64,000 bases of DNA, from NCBI GenBank assembly GCA_017479705.1, contig JAFVCA010000027.1, forward strand, positions 40,480 through 104,479. The letters run 5' to 3'. How positions within the stretch are numbered: position 1 is the stretch's first letter; every line of letters begins with the position of its first letter. Source of the stretch: Bacteroidales bacterium. Lineage in GTDB: Bacteria > Bacteroidota > Bacteroidia > Bacteroidales > P3. The notes beneath the pieces were generated by a model that saw nothing but the letters and a program-made list of their open reading frames with translations, was not told the origin of the DNA and ran no database searches. The position numbers were made by a program, and so were the translations under genes. Of this stretch, positions 34,032-44,880 are shown in pieces.

Positions 34032-35402
34032 ATGAACAAGATACTCCTCGTCATACAGCGCGAATATCTCACCCGCGTCAAGAAACCCTCTTTCTGGGTG
34101 CTCACCATCGTTGTGCCAGTCCTTTTAGCCGTGGTCTACGCCATCCCCATTATCCTGGCTTCCCGCCCCCTTGAGCACGCACATGTCCTGGTGGTCGACG
34201 ACACAGGCCTTTTCCAAGGGCAGTTCCGCTCTGGGCGCGACATCACCTATTACGAGGCCGGCAGCATCGACTATGCCCGTCGCCAGCTTCAACAACATGA
34301 CAGCCTCAATGCCATCGTCTACATCCCTGCCCGCGAAACCACCCTGCCACGCGACGCCTACCTCTTCTACCGCTCCGACGCGCCCTCGCTCACCGTCCAG
34401 ACCGATGCCCAAAACCAACTACAAGAGATTCTCCGCAACCGCATACTCCTCGACGTCCACGGCCTCACGCCGGACGATTATGCCCTCCTCACCTCCACCC
34501 ACATCAGGCTCCGCACGCAGGACATAGAGACTGGCCGCGACGGTTTCCTGCAAGTCAAGATAGTTGTGGGCGCACTCCTGGCCATTCTGGTTTTCATGGC
34601 CGTCTTTATGTTCGGCTCGCAGGTGATGCGTGGCGTCATGGAAGAGAAGACCAGCCGCATTGTCGAAGTCATTGTGTGCAGCGTCAAGCCCTTCCAGCTC
34701 ATGATGGGAAAGGTGGTAGGCATAGGGCTTGTAGGCCTTACACAGTTTGCCCTGTGGGTGCTGCTGGCCGGTGCGCTGGTCACGGGCGTGCAGCTCACCC
34801 ATGCCGATCTCTTCGAGCAGGCCTCCTCCCGCCACAGCCAGACCGAGATAGCCTCCAAAGGCACTGAAGCCACCTACCAATACCAGACCGAACAAGAGCG
34901 TGCCGCGCAGTACCAAGCCGGCCAAGGCATTGACAACAGCATCCAGGACCTCATCGAAGGCCTCACGGGCATCAACTTTACCATGCTCATCCTCCTCTTC
35001 GTCTTCTATTTCGTGTTTGGCTACCTGCTCTACGCCTCCCTCTTTGCCGCGGCAGGCTCGCTGGTCGACAACGAGACCGACTCGCAACAATTCACCCTGC
35101 CCATCACCATCCCCCTGCTGCTCACCCTCCTGCTCCTCCCCTCCATGGTCGGCCAGCCCTCCGGCAGCCTCAGCACCTGGCTCTCCATCATCCCTTTCAC
35201 CTCACCCGTAGCCATGCTACTGCGCATCCCCTTCGGAGTTCCCGTCTGGCAGGTGCTGCTCTCCATGCTGCTGCTCCTTGCCACCTTCCCCCTCTGCATC
35301 TGGGCTGCCGCCAAAGTGTACCGCTCCGCCATACTCCGCTACGGGCAGAAAGCCTCCTGGCGCGACGTATGGCGTTTCCTCCGCCCTGGCTCCAAAGCCT
35401 GA
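34032..35402 (+). CDS. ABC-2 type permease (NatB-like)
   Basis: A 456-residue permease with one N-terminal helix (FWVLTIVVPVLLAVVYAIPI), a ~150-residue extracytoplasmic domain and five more helices in the C-terminal half. The motif GVMEEKTSRIVEVIVCSVKP is characteristic of NatB/YhaP-type ABC-2 permeases. It forms an exporter with the ATPase just upstream. The region QTEIASKGTEATYQYQTEQE is a hydrophilic insert between helices. Confidence 0.9.
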   Translation: MNKILLVIQREYLTRVKKPSFWVLTIVVPVLLAVVYAIPIILASRPLEHAHVLVVDDTGLFQGQFRSGRDITYYEAGSIDYARRQLQQHDSLNAIVYIPARETTLPRDAYLFYRSDAPSLTVQTDAQNQLQEILRNRILLDVHGLTPDDYALLTSTHIRLRTQDIETGRDGFLQVKIVVGALLAILVFMAVFMFGSQVMRGVMEEKTSRIVEVIVCSVKPFQLMMGKVVGIGLVGLTQFALWVLLAGALVTGVQLTHADLFEQASSRHSQTEIASKGTEATYQYQTEQERAAQYQAGQGIDNSIQDLIEGLTGINFTMLILLFVFYFVFGYLLYASLFAAAGSLVDNETDSQQFTLPITIPLLLTLLLLPSMVGQPSGSLSTWLSIIPFTSPVAMLLRIPFGVPVWQVLLSMLLLLATFPLCIWAAAKVYRSAILRYGQKASWRDVWRFLRPGSKA

Positions 35403-35478
35403 GCCTTCCCAACACCTACTGCCTACTGCCACACAATAAAATCTCTCCAGCCACGTTATCTAAGAAAAACAGAATGTC

Positions 35479-36375
35479 ATGAAAACTCCACACGACGCCC
35501 GCTACATCAACCCCTACACCGATTTCGGGTTCAAGAAGCTCTTCGGCACCGAATTCAACAAAGAGCTCCTTGCCGACTTCCTCAACGCCCTGTTTGAGGG
35601 CGAACAGGTAATCACCGACATCCATTACCTCAACAGCGAGCACCTTGGAGCCAACCAGGAGTCGCGCCGTGCCATCTTCGACGTCTATTGCGAGAACACC
35701 AAAGGCGAGAAATTCATCGTCGAGATGCAGAACGTCTTCCAGCAGTTCTACAAAGACCGCAGCGTCTACTACGCCACCTTCCCCATCCAGGAGCAGGCCG
35801 ACAAAGGCGACCAATGGGACTTCCGCCTCAACCGTGTCTACACCGTCGGCATTCTCAACTTCGTCTTCCCCGACGACGAATACAGTCCCGAATGCATGCA
35901 CCACACCGTCAAACTGATGGACGTGGAGGACAAGCACGTCTTTTTCGACAAACTCACCTTCATCTACCTCGAAATGCCCAAGTTCAAGAAGAAGGTCAAC
36001 GAACTTGTCACCCCCTTGGACAAATGGCTGTTTGTGCTCAGCAACCTTTCCAAGCTCATGGAGCGTCCGCCCGAATTGCAGGGCCGCATCTTCACACGCC
36101 TGTTCGAGCAGGCCGAAATCTCCCGTTTCACCCCCGAAGAGCAACGTGCCTACTTTGACAACTTCAAGGCCTGGAACGACATCAACAATGCCGTCCTCAC
36201 CGCCCGCCGCGAAGGTCACGACGAAGGACGCGAGGAAGGACGCGAGGAAGGACGGGAACAGGGGCGCAACGAGAAAGCCCGCGAAATAGCTCAGAACCTG
36301 AAAAACGCCAACCTCCCTGTAGCCGACATCGCACAAGCCACAGGCCTCTCACCCAAAGAGATTGAGAACCTGTAA
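35479..36375 (+). CDS. Rpn/PDDEXK_2-family nuclease
   Basis: A 298-residue protein of the Rpn recombination-promoting nuclease / PD-(D/E)XK transposase-like family. The N-terminus has TDFGFKKLFG. The active-site residues are D68 (AIFDVYC) and E82-x-Q84 (IVEMQN). The C-terminal tail carries a short charged repeat (EEGREEGREQGR) and a putative HTH (VADIAQATGLSPKEIENL), as is usual for the family. Some members promote DNA degradation or recombination. Family copies are numerous in Bacteroidota. It lies 76 bp after the ABC permease. Confidence 0.88.
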   Translation: MKTPHDARYINPYTDFGFKKLFGTEFNKELLADFLNALFEGEQVITDIHYLNSEHLGANQESRRAIFDVYCENTKGEKFIVEMQNVFQQFYKDRSVYYATFPIQEQADKGDQWDFRLNRVYTVGILNFVFPDDEYSPECMHHTVKLMDVEDKHVFFDKLTFIYLEMPKFKKKVNELVTPLDKWLFVLSNLSKLMERPPELQGRIFTRLFEQAEISRFTPEEQRAYFDNFKAWNDINNAVLTARREGHDEGREEGREEGREQGRNEKAREIAQNLKNANLPVADIAQATGLSPKEIENL

Positions 36376-36408
36376 CCGCCAACAATAACCCTAACAACCC
36401 CCTGCAAC

Positions 36409-37572
36409 ATGAAGAGACTTATTACCCCACTGCTGCTCACCGTCATTTTCATCCTCACTACAACCCTCACGCCTGCCACTGCACAGACCGACAACCGCAC
36501 CTGGGACCAAGGCCCCCTCACTTGGGACGACTTCACCCTCATGCCCGCTGCCGGTGCCGAACCGTCATTGCTTCAATACGAACTCGGCTACGCTCCCGTG
36601 CACGACACCATTGACAACATCCTGTCTCACTACTACCTTGCCACCGCACGCATGCTTCCCGGCTCCTCTTGGGTCTCTGCCAACCACCGCACGCCGGAAC
36701 TGTTGCGCTACCACCAAGTGGTTTTCGACATGCTCGAAGTGGAACGCCGCACCCTGCAACATGCACTCAATGCCGCCGACGAACCCCGCGCCTTCCAGAG
36801 CATGCTCTACGCCGCCAGCGACAGGCTCAACACCCGCATCGCCAGTTTCCGCAGCCGCACGCAGGACGGTGCCGACACCACCGACCTCGCCGCCTTCGAG
36901 CAACAGGTGCGCCACGAACTTGCCCTGCTCCCCGCCACCTACCAGCCCTCCTACACTCCCCACCCCTTCGGCTACAGCGCCTACTTCTCATTAGGCGCGG
37001 CATTCCCCTTCGGCACCATGGGACAAGACTTCACCCCCGGTTTCACCATCGGCTACGGGTTCGACTTCTCGTGGCGGCGCCATTTCTTCAATGCCGAAGC
37101 CTACATGGGCGGCCTTGATGCACGCAAGCAGTTAGCCTTCTATGGTACACACAACGTGCTCCCGGCGCCCTACAACTTTGTCAAAGGGCAGGCCTACAAC
37201 CACACCGTCATCAACTTCGGCTATGGCTACCTGCTCCTCGACGACACCCGCATGCAGCTGGCTCCCATAGCCGCCCTCAGCCTCCACGAACTCAGCACCC
37301 TCCGCAACTATACCGACCACTTCACCTACACACGCCTCGAACCCGCCGTGGGCCTCATGTTCCGCTACCACTTCTGGCAGCAAAACTCGTTCCCTCACTA
37401 TAGTGCCCTCTTTGGCAGCAAGCGCATCTCCGAGCGCAACCGCATATCCCTGCATAGCAAAGTGATGCTCTCATACTCTTCATTTCCACGCATCGAGGGC
37501 AGCCCCACAGGCCTCAACCTGCTGGCACAAGTGGGCATCGCCTTTGGCGGACGCTACCTGATTGCCGAATAA
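36409..37572 (+). CDS. Secreted protein with C-terminal beta-barrel-like domain
   Basis: A 387-residue protein with a signal peptide (residues 1-~26, ending PATAQ). An N-terminal region begins GPLTWDDFTL, like DUF922-type proteins, and is followed by an alpha-helical segment. The C-terminal ~190 residues contain alternating aromatic strands (FGYSAYFSLGAAFPFG, FTIGYGFDFSW, VGLMFRYHFW) typical of outer-membrane barrels. The last residues are not the usual terminal Phe. It is a likely outer-membrane or periplasmic protein of unknown function, 33 bp after the nuclease gene. Confidence 0.65.
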   Translation: MKRLITPLLLTVIFILTTTLTPATAQTDNRTWDQGPLTWDDFTLMPAAGAEPSLLQYELGYAPVHDTIDNILSHYYLATARMLPGSSWVSANHRTPELLRYHQVVFDMLEVERRTLQHALNAADEPRAFQSMLYAASDRLNTRIASFRSRTQDGADTTDLAAFEQQVRHELALLPATYQPSYTPHPFGYSAYFSLGAAFPFGTMGQDFTPGFTIGYGFDFSWRRHFFNAEAYMGGLDARKQLAFYGTHNVLPAPYNFVKGQAYNHTVINFGYGYLLLDDTRMQLAPIAALSLHELSTLRNYTDHFTYTRLEPAVGLMFRYHFWQQNSFPHYSALFGSKRISERNRISLHSKVMLSYSSFPRIEGSPTGLNLLAQVGIAFGGRYLIAE

Positions 37573-37611
37573 TTCGCTCTTTCATCGCCTCATATACGCT
37601 CCTTCAACCCT

Positions 37612-37663
37612 CGTTCAATATTAGTTCAATATTGAATCAATATAGAACGATTATAGAACGAGG
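37612..37663. repeat. Palindromic AT-rich repeat (CCTCGTTC...GAACGAGG)
   Basis: The outer arms CCTCGTTC / GAACGAGG enclose repeated TTCAATATT / AATATAGAAC words, with the inner palindrome TTCAATATTGAA. It sits between the barrel protein and recJ. Confidence 0.7.
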
Positions 37664-37791
37664 GGTGAAAGGACGTTGCTGTAGCGACCCCAGAGCTGGG
37701 TTGCAGCCGCTAAAGCAATTGTTATCAAGCCTCTTGACAACAAAATACTTAAAAAACAAGATTTTTTTTCATCCAATTCAAAAAAAAGTTG

Positions 37792-37799
37792 TATCTTTA
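37792..37799 (+). promoter_or_regulatory. -7 box of recJ
   Basis: TATCTTTA, a near-match to TAnnTTTG, 13 nt before ATG 37813. Confidence 0.5.
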
Positions 37800-37812
37800 C
37801 AACCAGTAAAAA

Positions 37813-39651
37813 ATGAAAGAAAAACGTTGGATATTAAGGAAAGATTATGACAAAGAGGTAGTTAAAAAACTTGCGGAAGCAATAGGCGTTGATGAAATTA
37901 TCGCCACGTTACTTGTAGAACGTGGTGTTACTACATTCGAAGAGGCACGGTGTTTCTTCCGACCAAGCTTGGACCAGTTGCATGATCCTTTCCTCATGAA
38001 GGACATGGACCGCGCTATAGCTCGTATCAACGAGGCGGTCCGCCGACACGAGCGGATCCTCATCTATGGGGACTACGACGTGGACGGCACGTCGGCTGTT
38101 GCCTTGGTGTACTCCTACCTCAGTACATTCCACCGCAACATCGATTTCTATATTCCCGACCGCGACAGCGAGGGCTATGGCATCTCGTTCCAGGGCATAG
38201 ACTATGCCCGCGAGACGGGCGTGCGGCTCATCATCGCCTTAGATTGTGGCATCAAAGCCATGGAGCAGGTTGAATATGCCAGTTCATTCGGCATCGACTT
38301 CATCATTGGCGACCACCACCTGCCCGACGGCGAGAACATTCCCGCGGCAGTGGCCGTGCTGGACCCCAAGCGCGTGGACTGCCCGTATCCCTACAAGGAA
38401 CTGTCCGGCTGCGGCATAGGGTTCAAGATTGTCGAGGCTCATCAGGAGCAGCGCGTAGGCGTGCGCCTATGCGACCCGCCGGACCGTCTGGACGACACCC
38501 GCCGCGAAAAGCGCGATGCCCTGCAGTTGCGGCTGCTGAAATACTTGGACCTGGTGGCCGTGAGCATCGCGTCGGACATCGTGCCCATCATGGGCGAGAA
38601 CCGCGTGCTGGCTGCCTACGGGTTGAAGGTCATCAACACCCATCCCCGCCCCGGCATCGAGGCCATACTCACCTACGGCCACATTGAGCGCCGCACCGAC
38701 GAGGAACAGCGCCAACACCCGGAGGACAAGTCGTATTTCCGCAAAGAGCTGAACATCACAGACCTCGTCTTCTTGGTAGGTCCCCGTATCAATGCCGCCG
38801 GCCGTATTCGCAGTGCCTTCGACTCGGTACGGCTGCTGCTGAGCGACAACCCCGAACAGGCACACCTGCTGGCCGAGGAAATCAACCAGTACAACCTGCA
38901 ACGCAAGGACTTGGACAGCTCCGCCACCGAGGAGGCGAAGCGCCGCATAGAGAGCAACCCCGTCATGCGGGGACGCAAAAGTATTGTTCTCTTCGACGAG
39001 AACTGGCACAAAGGCGTGGTGGGCATCGTGGCATCACGGTTGGTGGAGGCTTACTACAAGCCCACGGTCATCTTCACCCGCTCCACCGACGACCTCTTCA
39101 CCGGGTCGGCCCGCAGCATCAAGGAATTCGATGTGCACGCCGCATTAGAGCAGTGCAGCGACCTGCTGGAACACTTCGGCGGTCACCGCTGCGCGGCAGG
39201 AGTCTCCGTTAAGCCTGAGAACCTCGACGCCTTCATCCTGCGCTTTGAGGAGGTGGTGAACCAAAACCTGCCCAAGGAGAGCATGGTGCCGGAGATTGAG
39301 ATTGATGCCGAGATAGACTTCGGCCAACACATCACGCCCAAATTCCTGCGCATCCTGAAGCAGTTCGGGCCGTTCGGGCCGGAGAACAACGTGCCGGTGT
39401 TCATGTCGCACAGCCTTGTCGACACGGGCTACCCACGCATAGTGGGCACCAACCACCTTAAATTCAATGTCATCTCACTGCTTTCCCGCTCCAAAACCTT
39501 TCCCGCTATAGGTTTCCAGCTGGGACACTGCTACCCCCGCGTAAAGAAAGGCGACCCCTTCACCATCTGCTACACCCTCGAAGAGAACTACTGGAACGGC
39601 AAGACCGAGATACAAATCAACGTCAAAGACCTCCGCTTTGACGAAGACTGA
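37813..39651 (+). CDS. recJ: Single-strand DNA-specific exonuclease RecJ
   Basis: This 612-residue 5'-3' exonuclease acts in recombination and mismatch repair. DHH motifs are IYGDYDVDGTSAV (I) and IIGDHHLPDG (III), with GPRINAAGRIRSA further on. The DHHA1 domain has FTGSARSIKEFD and FGGHRCAAG, and a C-terminal OB fold follows. It is a little longer than the ~575 aa norm because of an insert around residues 215-235. The start ATG 37813 follows a TATCTTTA box. ettA comes 80 bp later. Confidence 0.95.
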   Translation: MKEKRWILRKDYDKEVVKKLAEAIGVDEIIATLLVERGVTTFEEARCFFRPSLDQLHDPFLMKDMDRAIARINEAVRRHERILIYGDYDVDGTSAVALVYSYLSTFHRNIDFYIPDRDSEGYGISFQGIDYARETGVRLIIALDCGIKAMEQVEYASSFGIDFIIGDHHLPDGENIPAAVAVLDPKRVDCPYPYKELSGCGIGFKIVEAHQEQRVGVRLCDPPDRLDDTRREKRDALQLRLLKYLDLVAVSIASDIVPIMGENRVLAAYGLKVINTHPRPGIEAILTYGHIERRTDEEQRQHPEDKSYFRKELNITDLVFLVGPRINAAGRIRSAFDSVRLLLSDNPEQAHLLAEEINQYNLQRKDLDSSATEEAKRRIESNPVMRGRKSIVLFDENWHKGVVGIVASRLVEAYYKPTVIFTRSTDDLFTGSARSIKEFDVHAALEQCSDLLEHFGGHRCAAGVSVKPENLDAFILRFEEVVNQNLPKESMVPEIEIDAEIDFGQHITPKFLRILKQFGPFGPENNVPVFMSHSLVDTGYPRIVGTNHLKFNVISLLSRSKTFPAIGFQLGHCYPRVKKGDPFTICYTLEENYWNGKTEIQINVKDLRFDED

Positions 39652-39731
39652 AACGAAACAAGCATTGGATGGCCATGTATTCCAACCGAACCCATAGGCC
39701 ATCATTATAAACCTAAATAAAAAACACAACT

Positions 39732-41402
<1,671 letters not shown>

Positions 41403-41403
41403 T

Positions 41404-41481
41404 ACCGAATGTGTCAATGTGGGAATGTGTTAATTTGTGAATCTGATTTACGCATTCCCACATTAACGAATTAACACAGAT
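41404..41481. repeat. AT-rich intergenic repeat tract
   Basis: GAATGTGTCAATGTGGGAA on one side and ATTCCCACATTAACGAATTA on the other give a dyad of the same repeat family as 1636-1713 and 24032-24145. Confidence 0.6.
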
Positions 41482-41928
41482 ATGCGACACTTTTTTGCTC
41501 TTAGTTTTTATTTGTTAACTCTTGCATTTGTTGCCTCAGGCCAAGAGACAGGAGTAAACTACGATGAGCATGGCCGTGTGGTCAGTTCGTCGCACGGTGT
41601 GGTGGACGCCAACGACCGCTTGGCAGTACTCATCACCTATACCTACGACAGCACCGGCGTGGTGGAGACCCGCGCCCTGCAAAGCTACGACAAGCAGCGT
41701 CGCCCCCTGCGCAAAGAGGTATACACAGTGGACGAATACCTCCTCTACACCGAAGAGAACACCTACGACCGCCACGGCAACCGCACCCGCTGCATTCAGA
41801 CCACCTACGACGAAGACGGCAACCCCACACCGACCGTCTACAAATACCGCTACAGCAAACAACCCGACGGCACCTACAAGCTGATTTCCATGAGCATGAA
41901 TGGCGAAGAAGTCTTCCACGACAACTAA
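41482..41928 (+). CDS. Secreted protein with YD-type repeats, unknown function
   Basis: A 148-residue protein with a signal peptide (residues 1-~20, ending VASGQ). It has four to five YD/RHS-like strand units: YDEHGRVVSS, YDKQRRPLRKEV, YDRHGNRTRCIQ and YDEDGNPTPTVYKYRY. Such repeats usually form beta-sheet shells or carbohydrate-binding surfaces. The protein is too short to be an RHS toxin. A relic of the 3' end of a close homologue lies at 50265-50369, so a second copy once existed. The WYL gene follows after 34 bp. Confidence 0.7.
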   Translation: MRHFFALSFYLLTLAFVASGQETGVNYDEHGRVVSSSHGVVDANDRLAVLITYTYDSTGVVETRALQSYDKQRRPLRKEVYTVDEYLLYTEENTYDRHGNRTRCIQTTYDEDGNPTPTVYKYRYSKQPDGTYKLISMSMNGEEVFHDN

Positions 41929-41962
41929 ATTGAATGTGTTATTGTGTAATAATTTGAATCAC

Positions 41963-42970
41963 ATGCCCATTGACCGCAACAAGATGCTCCGCTACCAGGT
42001 GCTCAACCGCTGTTTTCAGGATACCTCACGCCGCTATCGCGTAAAAGACCTGCTCGAATGCTGCAACCGCGAGATGCGGAAATATGACCTGAACCCCATC
42101 TCCGTTCGCACCATACAGAAAGATTTGCAAGACCTTCAGGCCGAACCCTACAACGTGCTATTCGACCCCGAAATGAAAGAGCAGTACTACTATCGTTACT
42201 GCGACACCTCCTATACTCTTGAACTGCTGAAGCTGACCGCGCCCGACCACGATGCCCTCACCCGAACCATCGACCTGCTTCGCGAACGCTACTGCACCCT
42301 TGACGAGCAGAACCCTCAGTGGCAGTGGATGCTCACCACCCTGCAAGCCATAGCCGACGGCCGTCCGCTCGACACCGCGCAGCCCTATGTCAGTTTCGAA
42401 AACAACAGTGCCTTTGCCGGGAACGCCCATTTCGCCACACTGCTCGAAAGCATCATCAACCGCCACCCTGTCATTGTCCGCTACAAACCCTACCAGCAGC
42501 CGGAGCCCGCTGAGTTGAAAATACACCCCTACTACCTCAAACAGTTCAACAGCCGCTGGTTTCTCTTTGCCGCCGCCGAAGGGCATGACACCATCATGAA
42601 CCTTGCCCTCGACCGCATACTGACCATTCGCCAATGGCGGCACCCCTACCGAGAGCCGGAGGTCGACTTCCAGAGCTATTTTGCCGACATGATAGGAGTG
42701 AGCCGCAACGCCGACATGGCCGTTGAACAGATTGTACTGCTTGTGTCCAACCAGCGCTACCCCTATGTCGAGACCAAGCCCTTCAGCGAGCATCAGCGCA
42801 TCCTCCACCACGACGGGCAATCCCACACCATCGCCTTCCCCATGCGGGTCAACAACGAGCTGGTGGCCGAAATACTCTCCTTCGGAGCCGACATCGAAGT
42901 GCTGCAGCCCCAACATCTCCGCCAACGCATAGCCGAAACCGTCGCCCAGATGCAGGCCCAGTATCAATAA
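41963..42970 (+). CDS. WYL-domain transcriptional regulator
   Basis: A 335-residue protein. The N-terminal winged HTH (YQVLNRCFQDTSRRYRVKDL, then SVRTIQKDLQDLQ) binds DNA. The WYL domain (residues ~160-240) contains IKFKP-like VIVRYKPYQQPEPAELKIHP, then YYLKQFNSRWFLFAAAEG. A C-terminal WCX extension follows. WYL proteins often sense nucleic acids or nucleotides and regulate defence genes. It stands at the left edge of the accessory island, which may matter. ATG 41963 was chosen; the longer frame overlaps the preceding gene. Confidence 0.88.
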   Translation: MPIDRNKMLRYQVLNRCFQDTSRRYRVKDLLECCNREMRKYDLNPISVRTIQKDLQDLQAEPYNVLFDPEMKEQYYYRYCDTSYTLELLKLTAPDHDALTRTIDLLRERYCTLDEQNPQWQWMLTTLQAIADGRPLDTAQPYVSFENNSAFAGNAHFATLLESIINRHPVIVRYKPYQQPEPAELKIHPYYLKQFNSRWFLFAAAEGHDTIMNLALDRILTIRQWRHPYREPEVDFQSYFADMIGVSRNADMAVEQIVLLVSNQRYPYVETKPFSEHQRILHHDGQSHTIAFPMRVNNELVAEILSFGADIEVLQPQHLRQRIAETVAQMQAQYQ

Positions 42971-43411
42971 AAAGTTGCTAATTAAATAATAATGCTATTA
43001 TTTAACGGCCGTTAAAATAATGGCTGTTATTGAGATTCTACATCCGGCATAATAAAGCGTCACCCAGATAGGCCTTTCCATGGCTGATATGTGAGCGGGA
43101 CTCCTTTCATCCTGAATCAGCCATTGGAAAAACTCCGTCGTAGCCCGTTGATTATATGCAACCGCGCTCTCAGAGGAACTGGTGGCATGTCTCAGTCGCT
43201 TTTTTCATACCGCACACACTCGTTATTTCAACAGATTTATTCTTTCTATTCTGCAATCTTTACTGTGTATTTTGTTTGTGTTGGACAAATAATAGAGAAA
43301 ATAAATACAAGGTAAATACAAAATAAACAGCCGTGATGCAACAAATTGGAGACGGCCATAACCGAATGACCGATTTGGGTTCATGACAGTTTGATAGTGC
43401 ACAGGCTGGTA
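42971..43411. other. Island boundary region with palindrome, no gene
   Basis: TTAACGGCCGTTAA (near 43000-43013) is a perfect palindrome inside ATTATTT...AAAATAAT. Composition shifts to AT-rich from here. Short frames such as 43091-43315 lack support. Confidence 0.5.
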
Positions 43412-43412
43412 C

Positions 43413-43490
43413 AAATAAGGAAGTTTCGCAGCCGAAAAATGGGTCAAATAAGGAAGTTTTATATACTTTTTTTGTGCAGATAAGGAATTA
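43413..43490 (+). repeat. Three iterons AAATAAGGAAGTTT upstream of a promoter
   Basis: Copies lie at 43413-43426, 43446-43459 and (degenerate, AGATAAGGAATTA) 43478-43490. The spacing is 32-33 bp, three helical turns. A TATCTTTG box follows at 43496-43503. Confidence 0.75.
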
Positions 43491-43495
43491 TTTCG

Positions 43496-43503
43496 TATCT
43501 TTG
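43496..43503 (+). promoter_or_regulatory. -7 box in front of the 43518 relic
   Basis: TATCTTTG, 14 nt before ATG 43518 and directly after the iterons. Confidence 0.6.
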
Positions 43504-43517
43504 CAAAAAAATACCGT

Positions 43518-43583
43518 ATGTCAGTTGAAGAATTAGCCCAAATAGTGGCCGGCCAACGAGAGGAAATCCTGTCAGAAGAATAG
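43518..43583 (+). pseudogene. 5' relic of a lost gene (21 codons)
   Basis: From ATG 43518 an in-frame peptide MSVEELAQIVAGQREEILSE ends at TAG 43581. It keeps a promoter and iterons but has no body. The sequence looks like the N-terminus of Bacteroidota AAA/DUF4143-type ATPases, which is a guess. The break joins directly to the DUF1016 3' relic. Confidence 0.5.
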
Positions 43584-43597
43584 AACGACCACAGGGT

Positions 43598-43642
43598 GCA
43601 AAGGAACAACTTGATGAGATTAATGAAAACCAAAAGCACTGA
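43598..43642 (+). pseudogene. 3' relic of a DUF1016-family gene
   Basis: In frame it reads AKEQLDEINENQKH-stop, matching the last residues of the intact DUF1016 gene (LKEWIDEFNENRIEN-stop). The sequence after the stop also matches that after 44880. Confidence 0.7.
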
Positions 43643-43690
43643 AATAGAAAAAGAACCGCGCAAAAAGGTTGTACTTCGAGGGTGTTTTTT
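43598..43690. repeat. Direct repeat, left copy, flanking the DUF1016 gene
   Basis: It contains GCGCAAAAAGGTTGTACTTC and GAGGGTGT...GCAGCCGA. The right copy is at 44833-44952. The two are similar rather than identical. Confidence 0.7.
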
Positions 43691-43734
43691 TGAGCAGCCG
43701 AGAACGAGACGTGGACAATCAACATATCATTGTT

Positions 43735-44880
43735 ATGAGCAAGGACAACAAATTGAAAGGAACTGAGAGGAATGAAGAGGCACAAATAGATGCGCTTTTT
43801 AATCGGATATCGGATTTGATAGTACAAGCGCGACGTTATGTGAACACCTCTGTAAATGTGGCGGAAGTGAAGACACGTTTCGAAGTAGGGAGGTATATCT
43901 TCGAGAGTGAGCAACAGGGTACACGGGCAGAGTATGGAAAACAGGTCCTGAAAAACCTATCTGTCCGGCTGATTGAGCGATTCGGGAGCGGTTGGAGTTA
44001 TGATATGCTTAAACGCTGTCGCTTTTTTTATCAAGCCTATGGTAATGCAGCATTTGGGGCAACAGCGTTGCCCCAATTTGAGAATAACGCAGATATTATT
44101 GATAAAGAGGATAATACAAATTGGGGCAACGCCGTTGCCACAATTCAACAGCCTCGTTTCACGTTGTCGTGGTCGCACTATTTGGTGTTGATGCGGATAG
44201 AGAATATAGAGGCTCGTAGTTTCTATGAAATTGAATGTGCCGAGCAACAATGGTCTGTCAAGCAACTCAAACGGCAGGTGGGCAGCAGCCTGTATGAGCG
44301 GCTGGCACTCAGTCGAGACAAAGAGGAGGTGATGCGTTTGGCCAGAGAGGGGCAGACGGTAGAAAAGCCGTCCGACATTATTAAGAATCCGCTGACGCTG
44401 GAGTTTCTTGGGCTGAAGCCCGATGTGTCGTATACAGAATCGAAGCTTGAGAATGCTATTATTGACAAAATGCAGCAGTTCTTATTGGAACTTGGGAAGG
44501 GCTTTTTGTTCGAGGCGCGCCAGAAACGGTTTACCTTCGATGAGCGGCATTTCTATGTAGACCTTGTATTCTACAACCGATTGCTGCAATGTTATGTGTT
44601 GATTGACTTGAAGACGGGTGACCTGACCCATCAGGACTTGGGTCAGATGCAGATGTATGTCAACTACTACGACCGCCATGTAAAGGAAGATTTTGAGAAG
44701 CCTACTATTGGGATATTACTCTGTGAAGAGAAAAGCGATGCCCTCGTAGAGTTGACGCTCCCCAAAGATGCCAATATCTATGCTTCGCAGTATTCGCTCT
44801 ATCTGCCCGAAAAAGCCCTATTGCAAAGGAAGTTGAAAGAATGGATTGACGAGTTTAATGAAAACAGAATTGAGAATTGA
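43735..44880 (+). CDS. DUF1016/YhcG-family PDDEXK nuclease
   Basis: A 381-residue protein. The DUF1016 N-terminal domain (residues ~15-160) has VGRYIFESEQQGTRAEYGKQ and a helical hairpin. The C-terminal PD-(D/E)XK domain shows LGKGFLFEARQKRFTFDERH, YVDLVFYN and VLIDLKTG (acidic residues and Lys of the nuclease core). Family members are often found near restriction-modification and mobile genes. ATG 43735 is used rather than TTG 43669. It is embedded in homologous direct repeats, and a 3' relic of a sister copy lies upstream. Confidence 0.88.
   Translation: MSKDNKLKGTERNEEAQIDALFNRISDLIVQARRYVNTSVNVAEVKTRFEVGRYIFESEQQGTRAEYGKQVLKNLSVRLIERFGSGWSYDMLKRCRFFYQAYGNAAFGATALPQFENNADIIDKEDNTNWGNAVATIQQPRFTLSWSHYLVLMRIENIEARSFYEIECAEQQWSVKQLKRQVGSSLYERLALSRDKEEVMRLAREGQTVEKPSDIIKNPLTLEFLGLKPDVSYTESKLENAIIDKMQQFLLELGKGFLFEARQKRFTFDERHFYVDLVFYNRLLQCYVLIDLKTGDLTHQDLGQMQMYVNYYDRHVKEDFEKPTIGILLCEEKSDALVELTLPKDANIYASQYSLYLPEKALLQRKLKEWIDEFNENRIEN

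Noticed and set aside
41482-41928. RHS/polymorphic toxin fragment
   Set aside because: Complete with signal peptide and only ~150 residues; no toxin domain or RHS core motif.
43091-43315. 74-codon frame in the island boundary region
   Set aside because: No promoter, atypical composition and no resemblance to any family; treated as non-coding.
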